This document shows, piece by piece, positions 25,944 through 33,874 of a stretch of DNA of 43,064 nt. Where the stretch lies: assembly GCA_964642165.1 (NCBI GenBank), contig CAZXOC010000022.1:1-43064 (forward strand). Reading direction: 5' to 3'. Numbering within the stretch: the stretch's first letter is position 1; every line of letters starts with the position of its first letter. This DNA is from CAYRVX01 sp964642165 (GTDB taxonomy: Bacteria; Planctomycetota; Phycisphaerae; SM23-33). The translations under genes were made by a program, and so were the position numbers. The notes beneath the pieces are model-generated. The model did not search any database. It was not told the DNA's origin and saw nothing but the letters and a program-made list of their open reading frames with translations.

Positions 25944-27353
25944 TCACACCCGAGGCAGGCGGACGAAGAAGGTGGTGCGCTTCTCGGGGCTGCACGTCGC
26001 CCAGACGTCTCCGCCGTGCCGGCAGGCGATGCTGCGGGCAATGGGCAGCCCGAGTCCTGCGCCGCGGCGCTGTCCGCCGCGCCGGTCCCGGGCGCGGTAG
26101 AATCGGTCGAACAGGTGGGGCAGCTCATCGGGTGCGATCCCCCCGCCGTCGTCCTGGATGGCGACGGTGCAGGCAGCGTCCGGACCGAGGTCCAGGCGGA
26201 CGTGAATCCTGCCTTCCGACGGGCCGTACTTCACGGCGTTGTCCAGCAGGTTCCGGAACAGCCCCGCCAGGAGCTGCTCGCTGCCTCGGACACGGCAGGG
26301 CGAGAGGTGCTCGCAGACGATCCGGTAGGCGTTGCGCGTGCCCTGGACCGCATTGAGCTTCCCGGCCAGGCCACGCAGCAACTCGTCCAACGCGAGGTCC
26401 TCCATATCGGACAGCCCATCTTCTTCCAGCCGCGCCAGCAGCAGCAGTTGCTCGAGGAGGGACTCCAGTCTTTCCAGGTCCTCCAGCGTCTCGTCGATGG
26501 CCTGTTCGTACTCGGCGGGGCTTCGGCGGGCCGACCGCGCCAGCTCGAGCGTGCTCCGCACGACGGCCAGCGGTGTCCGCAACTCGTGGGAGGCGTCGGA
26601 CGTGAACTGCTTGAGCCGTCGAATCGCCACGTCCAGTCGCTCAAGAAGGCGGCGGGTCTCGGCCACAAACGGCCGCAGCTCCCGGGGGACGCGCACTTGC
26701 TGCAGGTTGTCGGGGCGCAGGTTGTCGTGGCTCAGGCGTGACAGCGACCAAGCGACCTGGCGGATGGGACGCAGGGCACGGGATACAAGCCATGCCCCGG
26801 CAGCCGTGCCGATCAGAATCGAGCCGATCCCGACCCCCAGGAGGGCCCAGAAGACCTCCGTGAGCCTTCGGTGCTCGTAGCTGCTGGGGTGGGCCACGAT
26901 GACGTTGACGGTCCGCTGTCCCGTCGCGTGGCGCAGCCATAGGAGGCGAAAGTGCTTCTTCTTCTCCCGGGCATCGAACTCGACGGTCTCGCCGGTCTGG
27001 GGCGCCGTGGCCGTGGGCGGCTCCCAAAGGAAGCGGGCCTTCTTGCCGCCGGGAGGCACGCTGGCTACGAGGTCGTCGTCCCGGCCCTCGAACCAGACCC
27101 GGTAATGCGTCCCCGTGCCGCGCCAGGGGCTTTCCGTAATGAGGCGCAGCTCGGCTTGGAGCTCCTGGGGGCTTCGGGGCTCATCGAGCTGGGTGAGCAC
27201 GCCCCTGGCCATGATCCGCAGCATCCGATCGAGATGCCCGAGGTAGACGGCGCGGAGCTGCACGTATGCGATCGCACAGGCGGCGCCGACGGTCAGGCAG
27301 ACGACGAGGCTGAGCTGGAGCGAGATTCGCCACGTCAGGGAAAGCCGGCTCAT
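25944..27353 (-). CDS. Sensor histidine kinase (two-component system)
   Basis: The 469-residue kinase has two membrane helices, about 10-30 (LQLSLVVCLTVGAACAIAYV) and about 175-195 (LLGVGIGSILIGTAAGAWLV), bracketing a periplasmic sensor region of about 140 residues. A HAMP segment (SRALRPIRQVAWSLSRLS) follows. The HisKA H-box FTSDASHELRTPLAVV places the phospho-accepting His at about 256. The ATPase lobe has an N-box (FRNLLDNAVKYG), G1 (DDGGGI), an F-box region (LFDRFYRARD) and G2 (GAGLGLPIA). It overlaps the response-regulator stop by four bases (ATGA). The layout resembles CusS/CzcS-type metal sensors, fitting the efflux genes upstream, but the signal is not proven. Confidence 0.92.
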   Translation of the reverse strand: MSRLSLTWRISLQLSLVVCLTVGAACAIAYVQLRAVYLGHLDRMLRIMARGVLTQLDEPRSPQELQAELRLITESPWRGTGTHYRVWFEGRDDDLVASVPPGGKKARFLWEPPTATAPQTGETVEFDAREKKKHFRLLWLRHATGQRTVNVIVAHPSSYEHRRLTEVFWALLGVGIGSILIGTAAGAWLVSRALRPIRQVAWSLSRLSHDNLRPDNLQQVRVPRELRPFVAETRRLLERLDVAIRRLKQFTSDASHELRTPLAVVRSTLELARSARRSPAEYEQAIDETLEDLERLESLLEQLLLLARLEEDGLSDMEDLALDELLRGLAGKLNAVQGTRNAYRIVCEHLSPCRVRGSEQLLAGLFRNLLDNAVKYGPSEGRIHVRLDLGPDAACTVAIQDDGGGIAPDELPHLFDRFYRARDRRGGQRRGAGLGLPIARSIACRHGGDVWATCSPEKRTTFFVRLPRV

Positions 27354-28018
27354 TGCGCCTCTCCGGTCAGGACGTAGCCCTGCCCTCGCACCGTCCGGAT
27401 GCAGGAGGTGCCGAAGCGCCTCCTCAGGGCCGACACGTAGACCTCGACGACGTTGGAGAACCGTTCGGCGTTGAAGTCGTAGAGGTGCTCGATGATCTGC
27501 TCCTTGGAGACGACCTCCCCGGCTCGCAGGACGAGGTACTCCAACAGCCGGTACTCCATGCCGCGTAGTTGGTGCTCCTTGCCGCGGCAGGCGATGCGGC
27601 GCGTCGCCGTGTTGATCTGGAACTCGCCGGCAGTCAGGACCGGGGCAGCGTGGTTGTAGGATCGGCGAATGAGCGCGCGGCAGCGCGCGACCAGTTCGGC
27701 GATCTTGAAGGGCTTGGTGAGGTAGTCGTCGCAGCCCGAGTTCAGGCCGTCCACGATCTCCTCGGTGGACATCCTGGCGGTCAGGGCGAGCACGGGCGTG
27801 TCCAGGCCTTCGGCCCGGAGGCGGCGGAGGATGTCCAGCCCGTCGATATCCGGGAGCATGAGATCCAGAACGATCAGGTCGTAGGGATTGGACAGGGCCA
27901 TGTGGAGCCCGTCGGTCCCATTGGCGCACACATCGACTGCATACGCAGCCTGTGTTCTCAGGATCCGGGCGACATTGCGCGCCAATCGCGCCTCGTCCTC
28001 GATGATCAGCACGCGCAT
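27350..28018 (-). CDS. OmpR-family response regulator
   Basis: The 222-residue regulator starts at ATG 28018 (MRVLIIEDE, behind GAGGG). An ATG-less extension of ten residues to 28048 is less likely. The receiver domain has acidic pocket EDE (7-9), phospho-acceptor D52 in LIVLDLMLPDIDG, the conserved Thr in ALTARMS and Lys in YLTKPF. The C-terminal winged helix of OmpR/PhoB type includes RRIACRGKEHQLRGMEYRLL and NVVEVYVSALRRRFG, ending IRTVRGQGYVL. It is coupled to the kinase gene and probably controls the adjacent efflux genes. Confidence 0.93.
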   Translation of the reverse strand: MRVLIIEDEARLARNVARILRTQAAYAVDVCANGTDGLHMALSNPYDLIVLDLMLPDIDGLDILRRLRAEGLDTPVLALTARMSTEEIVDGLNSGCDDYLTKPFKIAELVARCRALIRRSYNHAAPVLTAGEFQINTATRRIACRGKEHQLRGMEYRLLEYLVLRAGEVVSKEQIIEHLYDFNAERFSNVVEVYVSALRRRFGTSCIRTVRGQGYVLTGEAQ

Positions 28019-28161
28019 CCGAGCGCCCTCAGAAGGTGATCGCAACACCCTATGGTACTCGCCCGGCCGGCTGCCGGGCCAGGATTACCAGCCGTGGGCC
28101 GCGCCGGCTCGGCGTCGGTTCCCACCGCCCGTCGATCGCTTCCGCGCATCGGTAGCTCGGC

Positions 28162-28344
28162 CTACGGTGGAATCCACCGTGCGCGGAAGGTCCTCCTGGA
28201 CTCGTCGCGGAGGTGCTTGTTCAGGCATGCCGTTTGCCGTTCGGGTTGCTCGCCACCGCAACCTGAGTGGGCGATCAGACCTGGGCCTGCCAACGTCACG
28301 ACAAGGAGCGAACAGGTCGCGCCCCATGCCCGGTCCCGCGTCAT
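28162..28344 (-). pseudogene. 60-residue stub of an exported efflux adaptor-like lipoprotein
   Basis: The frame starts at ATG 28344, overlapping the TolC-type gene's stop by four bases (ATGA), the arrangement of a genuine coupled gene. It encodes a signal sequence with a possible lipobox (SLLVVTLAGPGLIAHSGCGG) and then only about 30 more residues. The stop TAG (28162-28164) is formed at the edge of a 17-bp palindrome. In czcCBA-type operons the position after czcC holds the adaptor czcB and then the RND pump czcA. I read this as the 5' end of a lost adaptor gene, cut off by a rearrangement. It could instead be a genuine tiny lipoprotein. Confidence 0.45.
28164..28180. repeat. 17-bp palindrome ending the efflux stub
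   Basis: ACGGTGGA and TCCACCGT are perfect 8-base arms around one central base. On the reverse strand the palindrome supplies the last in-frame codons and sits against the stop codon of the 60-residue stub. Confidence 0.55.
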
Positions 28345-29795
28345 TCCGTGCTTCCCTGGTTGGCCTTGGTGGCCCTTCCGTCGCCGCGGGGCCGGGTGCG
28401 CTTCGCCGTTCTGACGGCGCTGATCGGCTGTGCGATCAGGCGTTCCACGTCGGCCGCGGCCGTATGATAGGCCTCCAGAGCGTCAATCTGCCGCATCTTC
28501 GCTCTGAACAGCGTTCGCTGGGCCTTCAGGAGCTGGAGATCCGTGACGGCGCCCCCTTCGAGGCCCCGGCGAGCAGTATCGACGGCTTGCTGGGCGGCGG
28601 GCAGGACCTCCCTCTGCAGCAGGACCGCCTCTTGGTGCGAAGCCGACAACGTCTGATGCATCTCGCGAAGGGCGGCAGCGGCCGCCATGATGGCGGCCCG
28701 TCGTTGGTAGGCTGTCTTGATGCGCTTGAACCGAGCCTCGCGGATGCCGCCTTGATTGCGATCGAAGATGGGCAGCGATACCTCCAGCGCGACCGAGTAC
28801 CCATGATCTCCCGTGTCTTCGAGCCTTCTCGCGCCGACGAGCACCCGCAGGTCGGGAATACTGCTGGCCTTCTCCGATTCGAGGGCGAACTGCCGCATGC
28901 GGGCCTCCGTTTCCCAGCGGGCCACATCAGGATTGTCCGCAATCCGTTCCAGAAGCTGTTCCATCGTGGGAACTTCCGTCAGGGTCAAGTCCTCCAGTTC
29001 GCCGGCCACTTGCTGGAACTTGGGCTTCTCGGCGTCCCAGCAGCCGGCCAGAACGCCTCGAGCAGCCTCCATGGCTCGCCTAGCCCGTTCCAGGTCGATC
29101 CGGCTGGTCCCCAGCGCGATCCGGGCCTCGTTTGCCTCCAGCCCCGACCCCGCGCCGCCTTGGACACGTCTGGCGACCAATGACATAACGTGTTCGGCCA
29201 GATCGCGCATTTCCTGCGCCGCCGCAAGGCGCTTCTCGGCCACCAGAACGGCCACGAACGCCTTAGCGGTCTCGGCGAACACGTCGAGACGCTTCGTCTC
29301 CCAATCCCACCCGCACAGGGCGGCCTCGGACCGGGCAGCCCGACGGCGTTTGGAGGCCTTCCTGCCCAACTCGATGACTTGGCTCAGACGCAGGCTCTGC
29401 TCGGAGTCTTTCGTGCCCTCGAACTTGCCCGTGCCGCCGAAATCCTCCATTTGGACCCGGACCTCCGGGTTCGGCGTGAGGCCCGCCTGCAAGGCCTTGG
29501 CCTCCGCGGCGCGCACCTCCCACGAGACGGCTGCCAACCCCGAATTCCTTGCGAGGGCAAGGGCCAGCGCACGGCGCAGGGTAAGCGTACCGGTGGGTTC
29601 TTCCACGCCGAGGGATGGGGCCTCCGGCTGCGCCGAGTCGCGGCCGGGGCGGAATGCACGTACGTCTCGGCCAAGCGGGCGAGGCGGCGGCCACAACGGC
29701 TCGACATGCCCCTCGGAGCATCCGATCATGCCCAGCACTGCGAGGAGGGCGACAGCCGCCGAGCGTTCAGAAAGCGGCGCACGTTTCGGGTGCAT
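28341..29795 (-). CDS. TolC/CzcC-type outer-membrane efflux lipoprotein
   Basis: The 484-residue protein starts at ATG 29795 with GGAG at -11. It has a lipoprotein signal ending AVLGMIGCSEG, so Cys at about 26 would be lipidated. Two outer membrane efflux (OEP) repeats follow: TLRRALALALARNSGLAAVS with NPEVRVQ and IELGRKASKRRR, then PTMEQLLERIADNPDVARWE with VALEVSLPIFDRNQGGIREA and long helices up to about 450. GYSVALEVSLPIFDRNQGGI is diagnostic of CzcC-like factors. It would form the outer channel of a tripartite exporter with the HlyD-type protein encoded upstream, but no pump gene is present in this cluster. Confidence 0.9.
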   Translation of the reverse strand: MHPKRAPLSERSAAVALLAVLGMIGCSEGHVEPLWPPPRPLGRDVRAFRPGRDSAQPEAPSLGVEEPTGTLTLRRALALALARNSGLAAVSWEVRAAEAKALQAGLTPNPEVRVQMEDFGGTGKFEGTKDSEQSLRLSQVIELGRKASKRRRAARSEAALCGWDWETKRLDVFAETAKAFVAVLVAEKRLAAAQEMRDLAEHVMSLVARRVQGGAGSGLEANEARIALGTSRIDLERARRAMEAARGVLAGCWDAEKPKFQQVAGELEDLTLTEVPTMEQLLERIADNPDVARWETEARMRQFALESEKASSIPDLRVLVGARRLEDTGDHGYSVALEVSLPIFDRNQGGIREARFKRIKTAYQRRAAIMAAAAALREMHQTLSASHQEAVLLQREVLPAAQQAVDTARRGLEGGAVTDLQLLKAQRTLFRAKMRQIDALEAYHTAAADVERLIAQPISAVRTAKRTRPRGDGRATKANQGSTE

Positions 29796-29982
29796 GGCAC
29801 ACTCCAGCGCCTGTTCGCTGACACGGGTCCAGCCGCGGGTAGAATGCGGCTTCCGATCTCAGTTCGGCACCGACGGAATCCGCGCGACCCGGGTCGCGAC
29901 GGTCTCGGCCTCTCCATGACTCGATGTTCACGAGCGAGACCTGGTTTCTCCTCGACACTGCCCACCCGGGCGCGGCCGTTGG

Positions 29983-31176
29983 CTAGCGTCGCCGCACCCA
30001 GACCAGCTCGCCGGGGCTCAGTTTCATCCCGGGAGGGATGCCGACCAGGAAAGGCCGGCCCCACATGGGGACCCGGGGGTTCGGCCATAGCTGCTGCGGA
30101 ATGCGCTCCACAGTCGGGGCGACGGCCACCGCCCGAGACCGCCCGATTCGGAAGGGTCGCGTGCGCGTTTTGATCTCCATGAGGGCCCCTTCGCGGAGCT
30201 CGGCCATCTGATGTTCACTGGCGTACGCGACGATCTCGCTGGCCTGGATCTCCGCTACGGCCAGGATCGGCTCGCCCGGCGCGACGACCTCGCCTGCGCG
30301 GCGCAGGACGCCTTCGCCGGGGCGGCGCAGATCGGCGTTTCCCCCGGTGGGTTGTATCTCGGTGACAACGCCGTCGAAGGGAGCCCTGAGGACCGTCTCC
30401 GCACGCTGGGCTTCCAACTCCGCGATCAGTCCTTCCTGGACCTTGATCGCCTTGCGCAAGTGGTCGAGGTCGATCGCCTTGGAAGGTGACACGGGGATGT
30501 GACGGGCGAAGTCCTCCTCGCGTTCCTGGGACGTCTTCTCCTCTGCCTCCAATCGCTTGAGCAGGTTTTCGTCCTCGCGGATCTTCGCCGCGAGCGACTC
30601 GTACGCAACCTTGGCCCTGTCCAGCTCGATCGCCGGGAGAGCGTTGTCGTCCACCAGCTTCGAGGCGTTTTTCACTTCCAGTGCCAGGCCCCTCAGAAGG
30701 GCCCGGTCCGCTGCGAGCGTGGTCTTCAGCTGCAGGATGTCGACCGTCAGTTGGGCAACGTCGTTGGCGAAGGCGCGGCGCTCCGCCTCCCATCTGGACC
30801 GACGGTTCTCCACGTCGGCGCTGAGTACCGATCTCGCCTGCTTGTATTCGGCTTGCAGACGTTCTATCTCCGCGGAGATCGTCAGGATCTCGGCGACCAG
30901 GAGCTCGTCATCCATCACGGCCACAACTTGGCCCTTTGAGACCCGGTCGAAGAGCCGAACGGGGATACTCTCTATCCGGCCGGCATAGGCCGCCGAGACC
31001 TGGGAGACGCGCCCGCGGGCCACACCGACGACGCTCGATGACTGCGAGGGATGATGACTCCACAGCCAGAGCGTCAGGGCCAACATGGAGCCGAAGACCA
31101 GCAGCGGGAAGGTCCTACGGCGGACCCGGCGCCAGTGCTGGCTCCGGGAGATCGGGATGGGACGGGACTTCGCCAC
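29983..31176 (-). CDS. HlyD-type membrane fusion (adaptor) protein
   Basis: The 397-residue protein has one N-terminal membrane helix (FPLLVFGSMLALTLWLW, about 24-40) and a first lipoyl half (VSAAYAGRIESIPVRLFDRV). A long coiled coil with frequent Glu/Lys/Leu heptads spans about 75-250, then a second lipoyl half (LRAPFDGVVTEI) and a beta-barrel part. Translation starts at GTG 31176 behind GGAAGAG. The family links an inner-membrane pump to a TolC-type channel; here the TolC-type gene is 187 bases downstream. The uncleaved anchor and coiled-coil length fit type I/EmrA-like adaptors rather than the RND-associated CzcB type. It is therefore probably a separate exporter component from the truncated adaptor stub. 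Its pump is not in view. Confidence 0.87.
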   Translation of the reverse strand: MAKSRPIPISRSQHWRRVRRRTFPLLVFGSMLALTLWLWSHHPSQSSSVVGVARGRVSQVSAAYAGRIESIPVRLFDRVSKGQVVAVMDDELLVAEILTISAEIERLQAEYKQARSVLSADVENRRSRWEAERRAFANDVAQLTVDILQLKTTLAADRALLRGLALEVKNASKLVDDNALPAIELDRAKVAYESLAAKIREDENLLKRLEAEEKTSQEREEDFARHIPVSPSKAIDLDHLRKAIKVQEGLIAELEAQRAETVLRAPFDGVVTEIQPTGGNADLRRPGEGVLRRAGEVVAPGEPILAVAEIQASEIVAYASEHQMAELREGALMEIKTRTRPFRIGRSRAVAVAPTVERIPQQLWPNPRVPMWGRPFLVGIPPGMKLSPGELVWVRRR

Positions 31177-31179
31177 GGG

Positions 31180-31320
31180 TCAGCTCTTCCGTTCGTCTGC
31201 CCTGTGGTACAACAACGCGTAGGTCATTCCTTGGCGCTTCCGCAACTCGTCGACCAGCTCGTTGCCCTGCGTGTCTTGCAGGAGGCTCCGGAACTCAGCA
31301 CCTGCAAGGACCGTTAGCCG
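31180..31320 (-). pseudogene. Possible 3' fragment of an unknown gene upstream of the HlyD-type gene
   Basis: A reverse frame ends LTVLAGAEFRSLLQDTQ, then ELVDELRKRQGMTYALLYH, with its TGA at 31180-31182, three bases before the HlyD GTG start. The protein-like composition and tight spacing suggest the tail of a gene once co-transcribed with the adaptor. Upstream of about 31320 the frame turns to Arg-rich shadow sequence and no start is evident. I do not recognise the family. The rest of 31177-31580 holds only the promoter region of the phasin-like gene. Confidence 0.3.
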
Positions 31321-31492
31321 AGCGGCGTGGCCGCAACGGCGCCCGGACCGGGCCACCGTAGTGTCGCCTTTCGAACCTGAAGCCAAGCTGAAACGGCGCG
31401 GATTTCTTCCGCTGTGATCGCATCGGGAGCGCCCGGCGCGTGGGCGTGGGCGGGACCCGCGAGGAGTTCGGGCGCAGCGACGCCGGATGTGG

Positions 31493-31498
31493 TATGAT
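31493..31498 (+). promoter_or_regulatory. Candidate -10 element for the phasin/ubiB operon
   Basis: TATGAT preceded by TGTGG lies 83 bases upstream of ATG 31581. No clear -35 is seen. It is the best -10 match between the divergent adaptor and phasin-like genes. Confidence 0.35.
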
Positions 31499-31580
31499 CT
31501 GAGGATGGCGCCGGGATCGCCCAGGCATGGCCTGGCCCCCCGGCGGATTTCCGCAGGTGATTGGGACCAGGGAGACGCCC

Positions 31581-31874
31581 ATGTTTGAGACACTGGACAA
31601 GGTGCTGCTGGCGGGGCTCGGCGCGCTGTCGATGACCCGCGAGAGGGCGGAGAAGATCTTCGACGAGTACGTCTCGCGGGGCGAGGCCGAGCGCGGCAGC
31701 CGCTCCGGCTTCGTCAAGGAGCTGCTCGACCACGCCGAGAAGTCGCGCCGGGACTTCGAGAAGCTCGTCTCCGGCCAGGTGCAGACCGCGGTCAAGAAGC
31801 TCAGCCTCGCCTCGCAGGACGACCTCCGCCGCCTGGAGAAGAAGCTCGACCAACTGCTCAAGAAGGAGCAGTAG
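31581..31874 (+). CDS. Phasin-like small helical protein
   Basis: The 97-residue protein starts at ATG 31581 with GGGAG upstream (in-frame upstream codons from 31527 lack a ribosome-binding site). It is almost wholly helical: FETLDKVLLAGLGALSMTRE, then AEKIFDEYVSRGEA, FVKELLDHAEKSRRDFEKLV, and a charged C-terminal coil (DDLRRLEKKLDQLLKKE). This is the pattern of the PhaF/PhaI-type polyhydroxyalkanoate phasin regulator family. No PHA synthase is in the window, so a storage-granule role is not implied. The next gene (UbiB-type) starts three bases after its stop, and its ribosome-binding site is inside this gene, so they are coupled. Confidence 0.75.
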   Translation: MFETLDKVLLAGLGALSMTRERAEKIFDEYVSRGEAERGSRSGFVKELLDHAEKSRRDFEKLVSGQVQTAVKKLSLASQDDLRRLEKKLDQLLKKEQ

Positions 31875-31877
31875 CCC

Positions 31878-33563
31878 TTGCCCTACCGGAGACTCGGCCT
31901 GTACCGGACCGTCGAGCACGTCCGGCGGTACCGGCACATCGCGGCCGTGCTGATGAAGTACGGCTTCGAGGAGGTCGCCGGTACGCTGGGCCGGCGCCTG
32001 TCGCTCCGCTTCCGCCGAGGCGCAGCGCCGCAAGAGGGCAAGGACGGGCGAAGCCGCCCGGAGCGCGTGCGCCTGGCCCTCCAGGAGCTCGGGCCGACCT
32101 TCATCAAGCTCGGGCAGCTCCTCAGCACGCGCCCGGACCTCATTCCGGCCGAGTACGTCGCGGAGCTCGAGCACCTCCAGGACCGCGTCGCGCCGGAGCG
32201 GTTCGCCAAGGTCCGCGCCGAGATCGAGCGTCAGCTCGGCGGGAAGCTGGAGGAGGTCTTCGCGCAGTTCGACGTGAAGCCGCTCGCGGCGGGGAGCATC
32301 GCCCAGGTCCACCGCGCCACCACGCGCGAGGGCGAGCAGGTGGTGGTGAAGGCCCGGCGCCCGGGGATCGTCGAGGTCATCCGCACGGAGTGCGAGATCC
32401 TGGAGAACCTGGCCGGGTTGGCGGTGTCGGCGTTCTCGGACCTGGAGATCCTGGACCCGCAGCGGATGGTGCACGAGTTCGCGACGGCGGTGATGAAGGA
32501 GGTGGACCTGGCGAACGAGCGGCGGAACCAGCAGCGGTTCTACCGCGCGTTCGCGGACGACGCGACGGTGCACATCCCGAAGGTGTACGAGGCCTACTGC
32601 GCCGAGGGCGTGCTGACGATGGAGTACATCGACGGCATCCGCCCGGGCGACCACCAGGCGATGCGCCGCGCCGGGCTGGACCCGAAGGTCCTCGCCAAGC
32701 GCGGCGCGGAGTTCAGCTTCCGCCAGATCTTCGAGCTGGGCTTCTTCCACGCCGACCCGCACCCGGGGAACTTCTTCTTCCTGCCGGACAACGTGGTCTC
32801 GCTGCTCGATTTCGGGCAGGCGGCGTGCCTGACCAGCCGCGACCGCCTGCTGCTGCGCGACTACCTGCTGTCCGTCGTGGATCGCGACGTGGCGGCGATG
32901 GTCCGGACCCTCCAGCGCAAGGGCATGCTCGGCGACGAGACGGACCGCAACGCCTTGATGCGCGACGCCGAGGAGATGCTCGAGACGTACTACAGCGTCC
33001 CGCTCCGGGAGATCAACATCCGGCAGGTCATCACCGAGACGTTCGACCTGATCCGCCGCCACCGCATCCGCGTGCCCGCCGAGTTCACCCTCATGCTCAA
33101 GAGCATGATGACCATCGAGTCGTTCGCCCTCTCGCTGGACCCCGACTTCGACGTCATCGCCTACGTCAAGCCCTACGCTGCCCGCTTCAAGAGACAGCTC
33201 CTCGACCCGCGACGGATGGTGGGCGAGCTGCACCGGGGCCTTCGCGGCCTGCGCCAGATGCTGGCCGACCTGCCAGAGGACCTCGACGCGATCGTCGGGC
33301 GCCTGCGCCGGGGGCAGTTCCAGATGCGGGTCCACCACGAGCACCTGGAGAACCTCGTGCACATGCTCGACCGCAGCTCGAACCGCATCAGCTTCGCGCT
33401 GATCATCGCGGGGCTGCTGATGGCCTCGAGCATGCTGGTCTCGCAGAGCGGCGAGGTGGTCGGGCTGGTGCGCCTCCAGACGCTCGGCATGCTGGGCTAC
33501 GTGGCGGCCGCCGTCATGGGCATTTGGCTGCTGATCTCCATCATGCGAAGCCGGCGACTGTGA
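31878..33563 (+). CDS. UbiB/ABC1 (AarF-type) atypical kinase-like protein
   Basis: The 561-residue protein starts at TTG 31878, nine bases after AAGGAG in the end of the phasin-like gene. Family signatures are the KxGQ motif in TFIKLGQLLSTRPDLIP (K77 to Q80), the Ala-rich nucleotide loop PLAAGSIAQVH (about 135-145), VVVKARRPG, the catalytic HADPHPGN (291-298) and the metal-binding DFGQ (311-314). Two C-terminal membrane helices (SFALIIAGLLMASSMLV and LGYVAAAVMGIWLLISI) match the usual topology. UbiB proteins support ubiquinone or other isoprenoid lipid homeostasis through an ATPase activity. No quinone-biosynthesis genes are nearby. Confidence 0.9.
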   Translation: MPYRRLGLYRTVEHVRRYRHIAAVLMKYGFEEVAGTLGRRLSLRFRRGAAPQEGKDGRSRPERVRLALQELGPTFIKLGQLLSTRPDLIPAEYVAELEHLQDRVAPERFAKVRAEIERQLGGKLEEVFAQFDVKPLAAGSIAQVHRATTREGEQVVVKARRPGIVEVIRTECEILENLAGLAVSAFSDLEILDPQRMVHEFATAVMKEVDLANERRNQQRFYRAFADDATVHIPKVYEAYCAEGVLTMEYIDGIRPGDHQAMRRAGLDPKVLAKRGAEFSFRQIFELGFFHADPHPGNFFFLPDNVVSLLDFGQAACLTSRDRLLLRDYLLSVVDRDVAAMVRTLQRKGMLGDETDRNALMRDAEEMLETYYSVPLREINIRQVITETFDLIRRHRIRVPAEFTLMLKSMMTIESFALSLDPDFDVIAYVKPYAARFKRQLLDPRRMVGELHRGLRGLRQMLADLPEDLDAIVGRLRRGQFQMRVHHEHLENLVHMLDRSSNRISFALIIAGLLMASSMLVSQSGEVVGLVRLQTLGMLGYVAAAVMGIWLLISIMRSRRL

Positions 33564-33589
33564 CGATAGGGGACAAGGCACGGGGCACG

Positions 33590-33606
33590 GGCGCCGCTTC
33601 GGCGCC
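33590..33606 (+). other. GC-rich hairpin after UbiB-type gene
   Basis: GGCGCCG-CTT-CGGCGCC is a perfect 7-bp stem 27 bases after the UbiB-type stop and 30 bases before the rpsA -35 element. It may end the upstream transcript, but no T-run follows. Confidence 0.35.
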
Positions 33607-33635
33607 GATGCGCTTCGAGGTATCGGCAATTGCGC

Positions 33636-33664
33636 TTGATGCGCGAGGGCGACGAGGCTAGACT
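33636..33664 (+). promoter_or_regulatory. Sigma-70-type promoter of rpsA
   Basis: TTGATG (-35, 33636-33641) and TAGACT (-10, 33659-33664) are separated by exactly 17 bases. A start at about 33671 would give a leader of roughly 200 bases before the rpsA ATG. The leader is GC-rich and likely structured, for example CCGGATGGTCCGG. A long leader would suit translational autoregulation of S1, as known in Escherichia coli, but this is inference. Confidence 0.5.
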
Positions 33665-33874
33665 GATCGCATTGCCGGCGAGTCCCTGCGCGGTGCGGGG
33701 GCTCTTTCGGCGTGTCGGCCGGATGGTCCGGCCACCCGTCTGCCGCGGGCGGTTCGCGGCAGCCGTGGCGCCCGGCCCGCCGGGACCGGTCCGCATCGGG
33801 CCGGCGGCGGGCGAGCTCGTTGGGAGCCGGGAGACTCGCCGCGGAAGGCCACGGTAGAGACAACAAGGAAACCC

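Noticed and set aside
25944..27353. Reading the histidine kinase as a frame fused with the response regulator (661-residue frame)
   Set aside because: The longer frame extends into the regulator gene in the wrong phase; the kinase has its own ATG at 27353 with the usual ATGA overlap.
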